Source: Crambe crambe (Eukaryota > Porifera > Demospongiae > Poecilosclerida > Crambeidae). From it: a stretch of 64,000 nt of DNA. The DNA lies in NCBI GenBank assembly GCA_963924555.1, contig OZ004588.1:2604001-2668000 (forward strand), given 5' to 3'. Below the pieces are notes generated by a model. The model searched no databases. It had not been told where the DNA came from and saw only the letters and a program-made list of their open reading frames with translations. Below are positions 44,356 to 57,302 of the stretch, in pieces. Each line of letters starts with the position of its first letter. Position 1 is the first letter of the stretch. Both the position numbers and the translations under genes were made by a program.

Positions 44356-46470
44356 GTTCCGCTGAGTCACGTCGACTGTATAATGAAGCAATGAAGCAGG
44401 GACACGTAAAGTCCCAGATCAACAAAGCCCTCCTTTATGGGGCTCCAGGAACCGGAAAATCAAGTTCGATGGACCTTTTTGTCGGTAACCCTCCAAGACA
44501 AGCCAGAATAAGCACTCCTTTAGCTGCTCGTCCAATTACAATGATTCAAATGGGAATCACATCAAAGGAGTGGAAAAAGCTTCATCCAAAAGAACGGAAA
44601 GAAATTCTAGCAAGGGCCATATATACTCAGCTTCATGCCAACGACACATCAGCTAATTCTGGTGAGGGTTCTGATTCTGATGAAATATTAACGACTCCTG
44701 AGCATAAAGAAGCTCGTAGTAAAGAGGATAAGTCGTCACGTGACGTACATCCACGAGTACACCCAGCAACTCCTTCCAGTCCAACATCTGCTAGGAAACC
44801 AAAGAAAGGTTCTCATTCAAAGGAAAAGATTTCACTGCCATCCCTTGGCACACACGATGAACTAACAAAATTATTGGATGAAATTTCCAAATCAGATGAT
44901 CTTGAAGCTTTAACTGTCTTCCGGAAAGTTAAACTAATCGATTCTGGTGGACAACCGCAATTTCATGAGGTGTTACCTGTATTTCTTCGTCGCATGTCCC
45001 TCTACATATTTTTCATCAAGTTGTCAGAAGAACTCGCCACCAAGCCCATGGTAGAATATTTTGGGGAGGATGGGAAACGTGTGGGGACACCTTACCAATC
45101 AGCTCAGTCCAATGAGCAGCTATTGAAGCACTGCCTTCGCACTTTGCACACTCACAGATCATCTCCCGATACTAAAGGTGAGTGCTCCAAAATCATGATC
45201 GTAGGGACCCACAGGGACGAAGAACACCTGTGCACGACCGAGACAAGAGAGGAGAAGAACAAGAAGTTAGAAGAGCTGTTACTGCCGATGTTCCAAGAGG
45301 AAGTCGTCTATTACAACCTGGCAGAAAATGAGGTGATCTTTCCAGTCAATGCCAAAAATCCTGAAGAGCTTGATAAGAGTACAGCTAGTGATATCCAAAA
45401 TGTAGTCCTAACAGAGTGTATGCCTGATCCCATTGATGTGCCCCTTCAGTATTTCTCTTTGGAAATTATCCTTGAAGAAGTCAGCCTTTCTTTAGACAGA
45501 GGGGTATTGAGCAAAGAAGAATGCCTTAGAGCAGCAGATAAGCTTTTCTTTAATGAGCATACACTGGATGCAGCTCTCCAGTTCCTAGATGAAATTTCGT
45601 CAGTCCTTTATTTCCCCGAGGTTCTGGATGGTGTTGTATTTACTAACCCTCAAGTCCTTTTGGATAAGGTAACCGAGTTGGTGGAGATTACCTATTGCTT
45701 GAGAGGTGGAAAAGCACTTCGTGCACTCTCTGGAGGCTGGAAGAAGTTTAAAGATCATGGCATTGTTAGCTTAGAGCTTCTGCAAGAGAAAGAGTTTAAT
45801 AAGCATTATGTGCCTGATATCTTTACTCCTGTTGATCTGGTCAAGCTCTTTAGAAAGTTGCTCATCATAGCTGACTTTAGTGCTTCAGAGTACATCATGC
45901 CTGCCCTCCTTCCTGTTCTTGAAACTGAGAAGGTTCATAAATATCGTGTCTCTAATGATTCACTTGTAGCTCCTCTTGCTCTGGACTTCCCACTTGGAGG
46001 TCCTCGTCTCGGTACATACTGCAGTCTTACCTGCTTTCTCATCTCTAATGACAACCAGTTTCCCCGTCCTTGGAAAATAGTGTTGCTTCCTCCTTCCAAC
46101 ACTCCAGCTTGCCTGAATAGAAACTGCACCCAATTCATGGTACCTGGCTTTCCTGGCTCAGTCACTCTGATTGACACATTCTTTCATGTTGAGATCCATG
46201 TGGATGACACTGCCGAGAAAGTTTGTAGCAAGCTCTGCTCTTTTGTCTCTCAGGCTGTGTTTGCAGGTTTAAAGAAAGCCATGATAGTTCTTGGGTACAA
46301 CAACTCGATCCCTTCGAAAGCACTTCTTTGTCCTTGTGGGGCTAAAGATCCCCATGTTGCCACTTTCGGGGATGGTCTCTGGATCTGCAGTCGAGATAAC
46401 AAAGTATTTGGAGATCTCACTCCTAGACACCTGCTGTGGTGTGATCAACCAGATCATTCTCCTATGAAAG
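44356..46470 (+). CDS. Exon 9: Roc-COR GTPase module (Roco family)
   Basis: One exon of 2115 bases, acceptor gactacccgtag, donor gttggt, phase 1 at both ends; residues about 598-1302. It has a Walker A/P-loop G-A-P-G-T-G-K-S-S (626-634), G3 D-S-G-G-Q (793-797), a G4-like T-H-R-D (882-885) and a G5-like N-A-K (929-931). Between G1 and G3 lies a low-complexity linker of about 65 residues, first acidic and then S/K/P-rich. After G5, a COR-like region begins near 960: F-S-L-E-I-I-L, L-F-F-N-E-H, then S-S-V-L-Y-F-P. The exon ends with a Cys cluster (C1256, C1258, C1275, C1293, with H1264) that may bind zinc. Roco proteins are GTP switches; here, flanked by death domains, it resembles DAPK1/MASL1-type architecture. 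No leucine-rich repeats or kinase are seen. Confidence 0.85.
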
Positions 46471-46607
46471 GTTGGTCAAATTTACATCCTTGACTTATTG
46501 TCTAGTTTTATTATTATTAATTTAGTTAGTGCCTTCCTTCACTGCTTCGACTTTTAATAATTTTAGTCTTATCTTTATCATGGAATTTGTGATCATTTCA
46601 TTTGCAG
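46471..46607 (+). other. Intron 9 of gene copy 1
   Basis: 137 bases, T-rich, starting gttggt and ending tttgcag. It is by far the shortest intron of the gene. It contains nothing else. Confidence 0.75.
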
Positions 46608-46927
46608 GAGCTTCTGCCTCTTCAACTCCTACTATGATGGAAATCATTTGCTTCCCTCTAAAAGATTCCAAAGTTGATTTGGCTGAAGAAATTGGAACTA
46701 AATATTTCAAACTAGGAACTTTCTTGCTTGAAGATGCCACTGGTGCTCGTATTAGTGCCTTGCAAAAAGAGTTGAGATATAATGCACAAGATATCAATTG
46801 CGAAATCTTCAGAAAATGGCTGAGTGGGGATGGGAAAAAGCCTGTTTCATGGAAGACTCTAATTGCTGTACTTGAAGACATTGGATTGAGTGAACTAGCA
46901 AAATCGATAGCAGAAGTCAAGCAATAA
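46608..46927 (+). CDS. Exon 10: C-terminal death domain and stop
   Basis: The last exon opens in phase 1 after gatcatttcatttgcag and ends at TAA 46925-46927; residues about 1303-1408. It reads P-T-M-M-E-I-I-C-F-P-L, then W-L-S-G-D-G-K-K-P-V-S-W-K-T-L-I-A-V-L and L-S-E-L-A-K-S-I. The second half is a close match to helices 4-6 of the death domain in exon 5 (P-V-S-W-K). The two may be copies of one ancestral domain, now at both ends of the cytosolic product. The first half is more diverged. Confidence 0.8.
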
Positions 46928-46986
46928 GCACATTATTATTTTTATCTACATTTCATGTGTACATTTTACTTCTGTAGCACTGTTGA

Positions 46987-46992
46987 ATTAAA
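46987..46992 (+). terminator. Candidate polyadenylation signal ATTAAA
   Basis: ATTAAA lies 60 bases after the stop codon, followed by a GT-rich tail (gttttgtgcac). This is a common variant hexamer at a suitable place, and no AATAAA is nearer. Confidence 0.5.
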
Positions 46993-47064
46993 GTTTTGTG
47001 CACATTAAGTATATAATATCAACAATGGGAATTATATATCTTCTTCATGACAGCCTTTTAATTC

Positions 47065-47195
47065 CTGTGTCTTTCTCTACTCCAACTATGATAGACATCC
47101 TGTATCTTCTCCTAACTCTGCAAGACCTTCAAACATTTCATAGAACATTTCTTCAAGAACTTGAGCTCAATTCATTTGTTGAGAAGATTGGATGA
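47065..47195 (+). pseudogene. Decayed copy of the start of the C-terminal death-domain exon
   Basis: The order tcttt, ctactccaactatgatagaca, tcctgtatcttctcct follows the beginning of exon 10 (ttcaactcctactatgatggaaat, then ttgcttccctct). It remains open for a while, but the later death-domain helices are not recognisable. Probably a leftover of a tandem duplication of the 3' end of the gene. Confidence 0.45.
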
Positions 47196-48439
47196 CTATT
47201 TTTATTTCAGTTCTGACACCCAGTAAGGGGGAAAAAAGCAAACAAACAATAAAACAAACCAAAAAAGCACTAGTAGCTATAACACAGAGCAGAGTTCCGC
47301 AAGTAAAATTTACTGTTAACAATGAGCTTGATTTAAACAACACGAAATAATTATGTAGTAACAAAAACAATACCTGAATTGAATATCAACATCATTTACA
47401 ACACTTTAGATGAATATTCAATGGGTTGATCCAAAAGATGTACATCAGGTACACCTTTGCAGAAAGGATTGATTCTTTCCCTGATGAGTCTGCAATTCTT
47501 CTTTACAAGTATACAACTGATTCTTCATCATTCATTATACGAGATCCCTCTCATCCAATAAACGACATAGAAATCTCAACTTCCACTCTAGGATACTCTG
47601 AATCACCAGTGATGGGGGAATGTTTTATACATCTAAGACCCTGCTTGCAGAAATCACCCAGACTGACCTGCACATTCTTCTCTCATATACTCCAATTTTC
47701 AATTCCATAGGAAGCACTACTGATCGCACAGAAAGAGGACTCAATATAACCCATGGTGCAGTGCTTTCTTTACATCCTCTTTGTGGAGTTAGTTGCCAAA
47801 GGATTGTATCCATAGGCGTATGAACCATGGGGCTCTGGAACTCTCTCTTTAGCACTCTAAAATAGACCAACTGAACTATTGTGCACAAACCATGGAATAC
47901 AAAATGCCATGGCAGTTAGTAAAGTAAGGACTACACTGTGACTGGACTGGAACTGGACTGGATTTGTATTGTTCCACAGGTTCACGCACTTTTATTTTTG
48001 CTAAGTGAAAAGAGATCAGTAGCTAATCAAGTGGATGAATTCCAAAAATACATCTGTAGATATTATTCCCTTGACTGTTCCATAAGTATTGCCTATTCAT
48101 ATGCCATATTCTCACTTTTCGGAAGCATCGAGGGTGACAGTGTTCTCTTATAAAGTGAGACCAGAATTATATAACCAAAATCGCAAGATTGAGTCCTAGA
48201 ACCTAGATATTCCATGAAAATCTATCATATCAATGACCTTCAGTCTTATTCTCCTAGAGCTCATTCCTAAACTTATTTAGCTAAAGAATATCTACAAATA
48301 TACTTTGGAATTTATCCACCTGATTGCTGATTTCTTCTCAATATCACAAGGTACAATGTGTGAACCTACAAATCCAGTCCAGTCCTTACTTTAGTAACTG
48401 TGAAATCCCATAGGATCACTACAATAATTCTCATTCATT

Positions 48440-48660
48440 CTTTTGCGCATGAGCAATTTTTGGGGGTGGGGCAGACAGGTTGCATGGTGGGCATTATTTG
48501 CATCAGTGGTTAGCATATGCATTGAAAATTCTGACCGATGTTTGACCGAGAGAAGGCGAGGACTCTGTTTGAAGATCGAGGTGGAGACAGCTTACTTGTT
48601 GAGTATCTGCAGTCAGCGCCATTGAATGAGGTTTCATTTACAGTAGAGGGAAGTGTTCTG
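48440..48660 (+). promoter_or_regulatory. Candidate promoter/5' end upstream of block X
   Basis: It contains gcgcatgagc, a G-rich patch (tttttgggggtggggcaga) and cagcttacttgttgag. These faintly echo exon 1 of the gene copies (cagcttacttgtgg, tttgggagggcggggc), though in a different order. It stands just before the first module A of block X. Suggestive only. Confidence 0.25.
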
Positions 48661-48759
48661 CGTTAATAACTGGCATCTTTATAAGTACCTGCCTTTAGAC
48701 ATTTGGGTTTAACATTTTAGGTTGTTTTTTTTCCTTTCTCCTTTTGGTCCTAGCTAATC

Positions 48760-50499
48760 ACTGTATGTTGTGCATGCAATTACAGAATGAGATGATGAAG
48801 TCCTCAAGGAAGAGGAGCAGTCGTAATCGTCCTTCAATCCTTCTCGTTGGATCCAAGCAGCCCTTACTTGCTTTCACATGTGATTTCCTTTTGATGTGGT
48901 TTTAAAACATTGATATTATATCTCAACCACCCCCACCCTCTGCTCAAGCCTCTTTGTGATTGTATGTACTAGCATGTGTGTGGATTCATGTCCTCTATCC
49001 CTCCCCTTTATAAGCTGCCGGTGCTTTATGTGGAATTGGCTCAGAAGGTATAAATATTCCTAGTGCTTAACAATAAGGTGTTGATATGCCACCTATGTGC
49101 AGTGCATCACATTTTCATAGGTATGTATAATCAGTATGTCTTCTGATTGCCCCTCCCTCTATATATTGTCCCATCGCATTTTGTCCCTAGCATGGACAGT
49201 GCTGAGAGAGAGTTCATAGACCTGAACACCTCATGGTCAATCTATTGTATGTTTTGAGATTGACTATTCTGTTTTCGACTTTCTGATGTTGAGACCCTTT
49301 ACCCATTTTGATATTATACAATCAATTTGACCTTCTCTTGCTTAAATTCATGTAGTCGTTTGTGACATTATATAATGAACTTTGATAACATAATTGCAAA
49401 CCACCAAATTATCCATCCACATGGAAATCTGTGTATCGTAATTATGACTGTAGCTTAATAACTTGCACCTCTGTATTGACATTATTTTCACATTAATTCC
49501 TCTCTCCTTTGATAGGGTTCTTGTACCATCTGAATGTCTGGGATCCTACCCACATGCAAATTCAACTCCCTTTACTCCTTAAGGTATTATCAGTAATTCC
49601 CCTATATATTCAGTTTGTCCCTAGCATGGAAGATGCTGATAGATGTGAACACCTCATGGCCCACCACTGTCATTCTATTCTGTACTTATGACTTTCTAAT
49701 ATTGAGACCCTTTACCCAGCTAATGTGTATAGAGTGGCAGTACAGGATCTTGACTTTAAATGTTGATGTGTCTCTCCAGAGAGGTTGTAGCACTTCCAGT
49801 CAATATGATTGTTCCTTTTTGTTTCATAATGGCTCCCTTTCTATTATCAAGCCAGTATGTTTTTTAGGCTGAGAATGAATTTATTTTAGGAGGGTGTGCT
49901 CTAATATGAATCCATGCATAGTTCAAGCATGTTTTAACTAACCTTAATTAAACCCAGAAAGTGCTGAAGTCGTGGGAGTGTAGAACTTTGAGTATTAGAT
50001 GCCCCAGATCAGGTTTTACTCCTAGGCTATCACATGTTGAACACACACACACTCTATAGGGTTTCATACGAATCTTCCAAAAAGGGGGAACCACTTGAAG
50101 CCCCTTTCCCTTCAAAATAATTAGTAGAGTAGCAAAGCCATTAAGAGACCACCTCTATTTATAGACTACATTTTCCACTGTATAGCTACATGAATTCTTA
50201 TCACCACATCGTCTCAAGAGAGAATGCAAGTATCAGGCATCATGCAATAAGCTTCAGTCCCAAGTTGTACGTATCAATGGGGCGTACAGACAATATACTT
50301 ATTAACCCCTTGCTTGGTGAAGTCTTGATGAAGTAGTTTAAATTATGTATGGTGGGCATTATTATGTGACAGTATCAGCTTAAATCATGCTTTTAATAAT
50401 GAAACTATCACAGGCTTTGTCATTTAATGACCATCAATCCCTTACTTGGTCATTTTCCTTCCACATGTGATTTTCTTTTGATATTGTTTTTGAGCATTA

Positions 50500-50555
<56 letters not shown>

Positions 50556-53500
50556 GCCTCTTTGTGATCGTAATGAACTATATATGTACCAACATGTGGA
50601 ATCATGTCCTCTATGCCTCTTTTCCAGCTTCCCCCTTTAGAATACAGAAGGGTATCAATATGCCAACTTTATATCCCAGTCAGAGGTACATATAATCAAT
50701 ACGTCTTCTGATTACCCCTCCCTCCCCCTATAATGCTGTCCCATCTCACTTCATCCCCTGCATGCATGGATAGTGCCTATGTAGAGTTTGTAGACTTGAG
50801 CACCTCATGGCTGGCCGGCCCACCCCTGTCATCTGGATGACTATATTCTGCACTTGTGATTTTCTAAAGTTTGCCCACTATAGCCTAACTTGCTAAGGAA
50901 TGGCGTATCCTCATAATAGCACTTTCAGTCAATATGAGTTTCTGTTTCAATATGAATCCCTTTCTATTGTCCCATATAAGTTGAGCTTGGCCTAGGAGGG
51001 TGTGTGTAGGCAGAGGATATTTAATATCAACTTGTCAGTCATGAATCACAAAATCAGCTGTCATGCAATGCAAGTAAAATAATCAATTTTTGCTGATTAA
51101 GATCTTTCCAGACAGATCCTGCTATTCCATAGAAGACTGCAAACTAAAATGTGTGATATTATCTGATAAGCAACTCTGAGACGTTGCAGTTTTCAGGAAG
51201 ATCAGACATGTGTGTTAGTGAACTGGAAGTGGTTAGAATCTCTTCCAGAATTGTATGCTCAGCTGGTCACTACATTGTTTTAAAAAAGTATTAAAGTCTG
51301 GGGGTTGGAGATAACATGGGAAATCCCCCTCCCCCTCAACACGATACATACACATAATGTGTTGCTGCAATCACTAGTAGTTGATGTTTTTATACCTCTT
51401 TTTTTTTTTTTTTTTTTGGACAAACACCCCACCCTCCACATTTTTTTCATTGTTCTAACTAATCACTGTATGTTCTGTATGCAATTACAGAATGAGATGA
51501 TGAAGTCCTCAAGGAAGAGGAGCAGTTGTAATCATCGCTCTAAGAGACCAAACCCTTACAGATAACCATCAATCCTTCTCACCTTGTACTGTGTTTCTTT
51601 AAGGTCCATAAAAGAAATTCCTTTTTGATGTGGTTTTTGTGATTCAAGCCTCTTTGTGGTTGTATGTACTAGCATGTGGATACTCTTATCCTGCTCCCCT
51701 TTAGAAGGTGCCAGTACATTATGTTTTCCATGGCTCAAAAGATATCAATGTGCCACCTTTTTCCATGCTAAACAAAGTGTTGATATGCCACCCCTCCCGT
51801 GCTGTCCTTTCTATTCAACCTCAATGCATTTCCTACTAACTCCTTCATATCCAGCAACATCCTGTTGTCACATAATTATGTTAATATCCCATGCAGGAGA
51901 AATGCTACTGTGTCAGGGCTCACAATAACTCAGTCACAGGACATTTGTCCAGTCATTTTCTGCCTTTGTCTGACCAATTTTTCTATTATAGTAAAACTGC
52001 TATTAGATAATCATGTGTGGACAATAATGTAGTGTTACTCTGAGTCCTGTTGTGTGTGTGTCCTACTAGTTGTCCAACTGTCACTTGCACTTATAATAAC
52101 ACCAACCACTTCACAGTACAGCTTTTCCACTGAGTTTACACAAGTACATCACAACTAGAGAATTACTTTTTCTCCAGCAGAACAACAAAGTGAAAAGTGT
52201 AATTTGTTAATCAGCCAGTGAGTTGTGTACAGGTTATGCTCAAACCATTGAGTGTTCCATTTTCCTCTGTAATCAGTCTATTCAGAACTAGTGAAATTAC
52301 CCTTCCACAGTTAACCTCATCATATTGATGGGGAGACCCCCTAAATTAGTGTTAGTTGTGTGTTACTTACCTTATCATGTCATGTGTTTCCAATCACAAT
52401 CCTGTTAATTTCCTCTGGATACCACATGCACATCCACTGGTTTGTGTGGAAATTCTTACTAATTTGGGCAATGCATATACAGTATGCCTAGAAGGTATAT
52501 TATCCAGTGACCTTAAAAAAAGGGAGTGTCTTATAGTAAAACACCAGGTAAGGGGTTGATCCTATTGGATGAGAGTACTTATGTTCTATACAACATAATG
52601 AGCCCTTCGATGCGTGAGATAATCCCTACACACATACCTCAGCCTGTTTCAATTCCAGGGTCTTCCCTCACACCTTCCAATCACTATGACTTATAACTAT
52701 AGGCTATCAGTATGTCTTATTGCTGCTATGGATAGTGTTGAGAAGACCTGTAGACCTGAACATCTTTCATGGCATATCCCTGTTGATCTAGAGGTTGTGA
52801 CAGGGCTAGGGCATTGACTATTTGTGATTTTCTAATGTTGAAACCCTTTACCCACTCTAGTGTATTGAGCGGAATTTGACTTCAAATGTTAAAGTGTCTG
52901 AAAATGGAATGGGAAAATATGCTGCACTTAGTAAGTGTTATCTGGATTTTTGAATCTCTTGATCAGCACTCTCACGTGTACCATATTTACTGTGCATTAT
53001 TTAGAAGTTTGAGTATTATGACAGACAGATTGGACACAACCCTTTAGAGCATATCCCCCATTGGTTGGTATGTACGTATGTGAAATTCCTGCCAGGTTGG
53101 GACTGTCACAATTAATGACTACAGCACATACGTAAAGTATGACATAGTGTTAAGATATCATGTGACAGGTGGTGGGTTGCATAACCTCTCTACAAAGGAC
53201 AAAAGGTTGGGTCCCAAGTGTGTCAGGTTCCACTGCAATAATCTCTATCCAAGTCCAATGTGTCTTCTGATTGCCCTTCCCTCCCCCTAATAATTACATT
53301 GTCCCATCTCACTTTGTCCCTAGCATCACTTTGCATCTAGTGAACACTTCATGCCCCACCCTTTTCTTTCTAGATGGTTTAACTTTCTATTGATTATACG
53401 AGACTTTATATCATCCATTTAAAATTAATTAGAGTAGTAGCTTTGATAGAGATTTGAGGAGGGTGTGCTACTTTTTCATAATACGAGCATGTTACTGATG

Positions 53501-55630
53501 GCCTTTTCCCCGTGATAGTTTCATGGTAATTGTTGTCAACCATGTAGTGGAGTAAATCCATAGTGGACCTTGCAGTTTTTATTCTCTATCCATATGTAAT
53601 CAATGGTCTTCAAATTGTATGCTCTATATAGAACAGGGATCGATACTGAGGGAGGGGCTCACCCATGGTAGTAATATACAATGGATGATGTTCATGCACC
53701 CCCTTTCCAATATTACATATTGGTTCTTAATGATGCTCACCCTTGGAGGTATATAATACATTGGATGCTGCTCACCCACCTTCCTGTACTATTACATTGA
53801 TGCTCACCACCTTTCCCATATTGATTAATGTATGGTAGTAACACATTGGATGTTGCTCACCACCCATCCTGTATTGCATTCCTAATGATGTGTAACTCTT
53901 TGCTTGTCTAGAACATAGCATAAGGCAAATCGACCGTATTAATGACACGGAAAGTGTACTGTAGTAAACAAACGTAAACGGAGTCTAAAGAAATGGCTGT
54001 ATTGAAAAATGTATGGGAAAAGCTTAAAAAGATTTCAAGAGAACTACGTATTTATCAGCTGTAGTATGAAAGTAAGTTACTAGCTCACGTTATCCATCCC
54101 TATGGCTCTGGAAGATTACTCAAAAGCTACAAAAACTGTCGACTAATGGTAGAATGGTAACTGCTACAGAAGTTCTCCTTTTTGTTGGATTCAGATAATA
54201 ATTCTCAGAAACAGTCTTCATTGGTCTGTGTTTCATATTGTTAGAAAATCTAGTCGTATCCATCCATACAGTCCTCGCTATAACAAGCAGCAAATTCGAC
54301 CAGAATTGTGAAAGCAGTTTACGACACAAAAGCTTGGCTCATGTTTTATAAACTTTGTTATGATCATGTATTTTATGCTATAGAATAGTCTAAAAGTATC
54401 TTTCCTGACATATAGTGGAGCAAAAGTTTAATAAAAGAATGGGATGGACGATTGTTGATATTTGATTTTCAACAGGTGGTCGAAAATAAGTAACGGTGGT
54501 CGATTGATGGTGCTTTAGTTGATGTAGTAGATTCAGGGTTACAAAATTTCAATTATGAGAGAAATGATTTATATGATGTTAAAGAGTTACTTTCCCTATG
54601 GTTTTTGTGAGGCTTTGACGACCATTATGGTACGATGTTAATAATCTGGTCGAAATATGTTTTGAATACGTTTTGAATACCAGTTGCCTGAGTTGTTGCC
54701 AGTATTTTTTAAGTTTACCGTATCAGCATTTGTAGGACTAGAGCAGTTGCACTAAAGCTAGCCATACCAGCTGTGTGTATGGACAGGTGGTACCATCTCG
54801 TACTGGTACTGGCAAGCTGTAGACTGCTCAAGCCCTTGAGTGTTCTATAAGGCCTGGTATAACCTTATTCATACCACTAAGGTGTGCAATTACCATTGTT
54901 CAGTGATTGTTGAAACTATTTTGTCCTGCACTTACTGGGTATTCATTACTCTCTGTTTTCTGCTGCAGCTAAAGGAAAACTGAGATCTGCATTTCGTCCT
55001 TGTAAAACTTGGTTGCTGCTGATTTTGTTGACTCCACCTCTTCTTCCCTCCTCCCACAGAGATTGCCTCACCCCAATAAATGGGTCCAGCTGGTCCTTAC
55101 TGAAGAGCACTTGCACACATGGATTCTGGATCAATTGAAGGTAAGTTATTCATATGCAGAAAGGCTACTTATTTGCGTAATTTGGACCCTTCTATATCAA
55201 TGATGTGGTTAATGAACCTTTGATGTATGAGATAATCCCTACACACTTACCTCAGCCTATTTCAATTCCAGTGTCTTCCCTCACACCTCCCAATCACTAT
55301 GACTTGTAACTATAGGCTGTGAATTGATTATGGCCCTGTAAAGTCAATAATGATCCTTTGACCTTTGCCCTTTCTAGGAGAGATGAGGGTTGATGTATCA
55401 TCACAAGAATCTGAAGATGACAAACTCTATCACTTCATGAATTTATGGAGGCTTTAACTCTACCGAGAACCAGTGGTGACTGATCAGCCCACCCATGTGG
55501 CAACACCCACTTATATTGTAGTGGGGTGTTGTCTAATTTTATCATCATTATTTTGTATGAGAGTTCAGTATCATTATTTGATGTGACCAGTTGATACTTT
55601 ATTGTCAAAATTAATAATAATACACAATAG
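48760..55630 (+). repeat. Block X, direct copy with exon-like modules
   Basis: Reverse complement of 1410-11262 with several deletions, so about 3 kb shorter. The exon-like modules run on the plus strand here: A at 48786-48830 and 51490-51561, B at about 49183, 49612, 50748, 52725 and 53320. A (CT)n tract lies at 50503-50553 and the minisatellite at about 53690-53850. No intact gene is recognised. Confidence 0.8.
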
Positions 55631-55632
55631 CT

Positions 55633-57073
55633 ACAAAAAGAAGTTACAACAAAGTCCAAAATAGCACTCCAGTAGGTCCAGTACAGTTCAGTTTCAATGT
55701 GGTATCAATTCATCAGGTGGTGAGGCCGTTTGCAACTGAACACTCGATTAGAAAGGAGAAGAAGAGTACTGGATGACATATACATCATATTATTGCTCTC
55801 AGGGTGGTGGCACATCCCGCCCACACATGGTTGCTAAGGGGTCATATACTTGCACCATAGATTTTTAACTGCACATGGCTATAAAGCAGCTTAGTAATAC
55901 TACACACAAAAAAAGAAGAAGAAAGGTCAAGTCCTGCAGGTGCTATGAACAGTTTTCGAATTCAAAGTAAAAAGCATTACTTCTCATCAACCACCAAACT
56001 TCACTGGCTGATTTTTGGTTTGTAGCTTTCTAGCATCACTCTCTAAAAAATTTCAGAAGGGTTTGTTGATATCTATTTTACTTCTTGATTTGGCCCAGAA
56101 ACTTAAATACTCACTTTTGGGAACTCAAAAAGTAAAGTAGCTAGATACCAACAAATCCTTCTGTAATTTTGTAGAGAGGGCTACTAAGAAGCTTTAGGCC
56201 AAAAATCAGCCACTTAATTTCAGCAGTCAGTGAGAAACAATGCCTTTTATCTCTAGAGTAAAAAGATTCATATCACCTGTAAGAATTAACCATTTTAGTG
56301 TGTGTATTAGTGATATAGCTACTACCATATAACACTGTGCAATTTGAAGTCCATATATAGCTATAGTAATTTTGGAATTTTTAATATTTAACTGTTAGCA
56401 CGTGCATTGCTATGTGCCACCACTAGGCCTCGATAAATTATGCTAGCATTATTTTTGAGCATTTTAGGTATGTCAAAGCATAAGCATAATAGGCATCATT
56501 TTGAGTATTTTAGGTAATTAATTGCTTATTAATTTTTATGCCTGTAGCCATAGAGTCTGCATGCACAGCAGCATGCAAAGTGGAGTTAGCTAAATGTATA
56601 CAGGGCTCAATTGCAAGGTTGAGTCTCTCAGCACTGTGTCAGGTATTCTGAGCACATGATATACAGCTGGAATGGCTGAAGCAAGTGACCTTGTTGTTTT
56701 TGGTACAGACAGCTCACTGAGCTCAGAATTGGAAACAGTGATTATGACATCACTAGACCTATCATTCAAGTACCAGTAGTTAGTTTTCTAGATAAGCTCA
56801 GAAAAGCATCCTATAGGAGAGGGCCTTTCAGATGCAGCTCGTGTTGATCAAGTGAAAGTAGTCACATGCAGGATCTCGCATAGAAGCTACTAAGACATTG
56901 GAACCTATGGCTAGCTCAGTGGAAAGGGAAATGATTAATTGGCGTGCAACTATAAAGCCTGCAAAATTGCTTTACTCATGCAACCTTCATCAGCAACAGC
57001 GGAGTGCATTTTTCACTGTTATCAAATAGTTTTAATTCTCAGCAAACTTCTTCTTTGTTTGGAAGACTACATT
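55633..57073 (+). repeat. Block Y, upstream of gene copy 2
   Basis: Direct copy of 11262-12690 and inverted copy of 1-1410. The similarity continues without break into the promoter and exons of gene copy 2. To the left it joins block X in the orientation expected for the unrearranged state. No coding region is supported. Confidence 0.85.
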
Positions 57074-57294
57074 GAAACATCAACTACAGAAAAGTAGCTA
57101 ACAGTTTCGTAACAGTGAATGGGAATAATGAGTATAATGAGTCTCATTTTGTCACAATGTGAATGGGAATAATTAGCATAATGGGTTCAGTTTTTTAGCA
57201 CAATAGGTAGATTTCAAAGCATAATAGGCACTGTGCATGGGAATTTGAGAATAACATAATAGGGAGAAAAGCTAGCATAATTTATCGAGGCCTA
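56424..57294. mobile_element. 871-bp TIR element with 8-bp target duplication, copy 2
   Basis: Same element and same flanking duplication GCCACCAC (56416-56423 and 57295-57302) as at 12048-12911. The shared insertion site shows that it was in place before the duplication. Confidence 0.8.
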
Positions 57295-57302
57295 GCCACC
57301 AC

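Larger units (their letters stand above)
46928..48760. other. Region between gene copy 1 and block X
   Basis: It holds a fragment resembling the start of exon 10 (47065-47195: tccaactatgatagacatcctg against tcctactatgatggaaatcatt), then an open but unrecognised stretch at 47426-47710. At 48440-48660 there is a stretch with a G-rich patch and no clear ORF, which could be the 5' end of whatever block X encodes. The rest is AT-rich. Confidence 0.45.

Noticed and set aside
47426-47710. ORF of about 94 codons after gene copy 1
   Set aside because: The start looks protein-like but no family is recognised and there are no convincing splice sites. Mentioned only in the intergenic entry.
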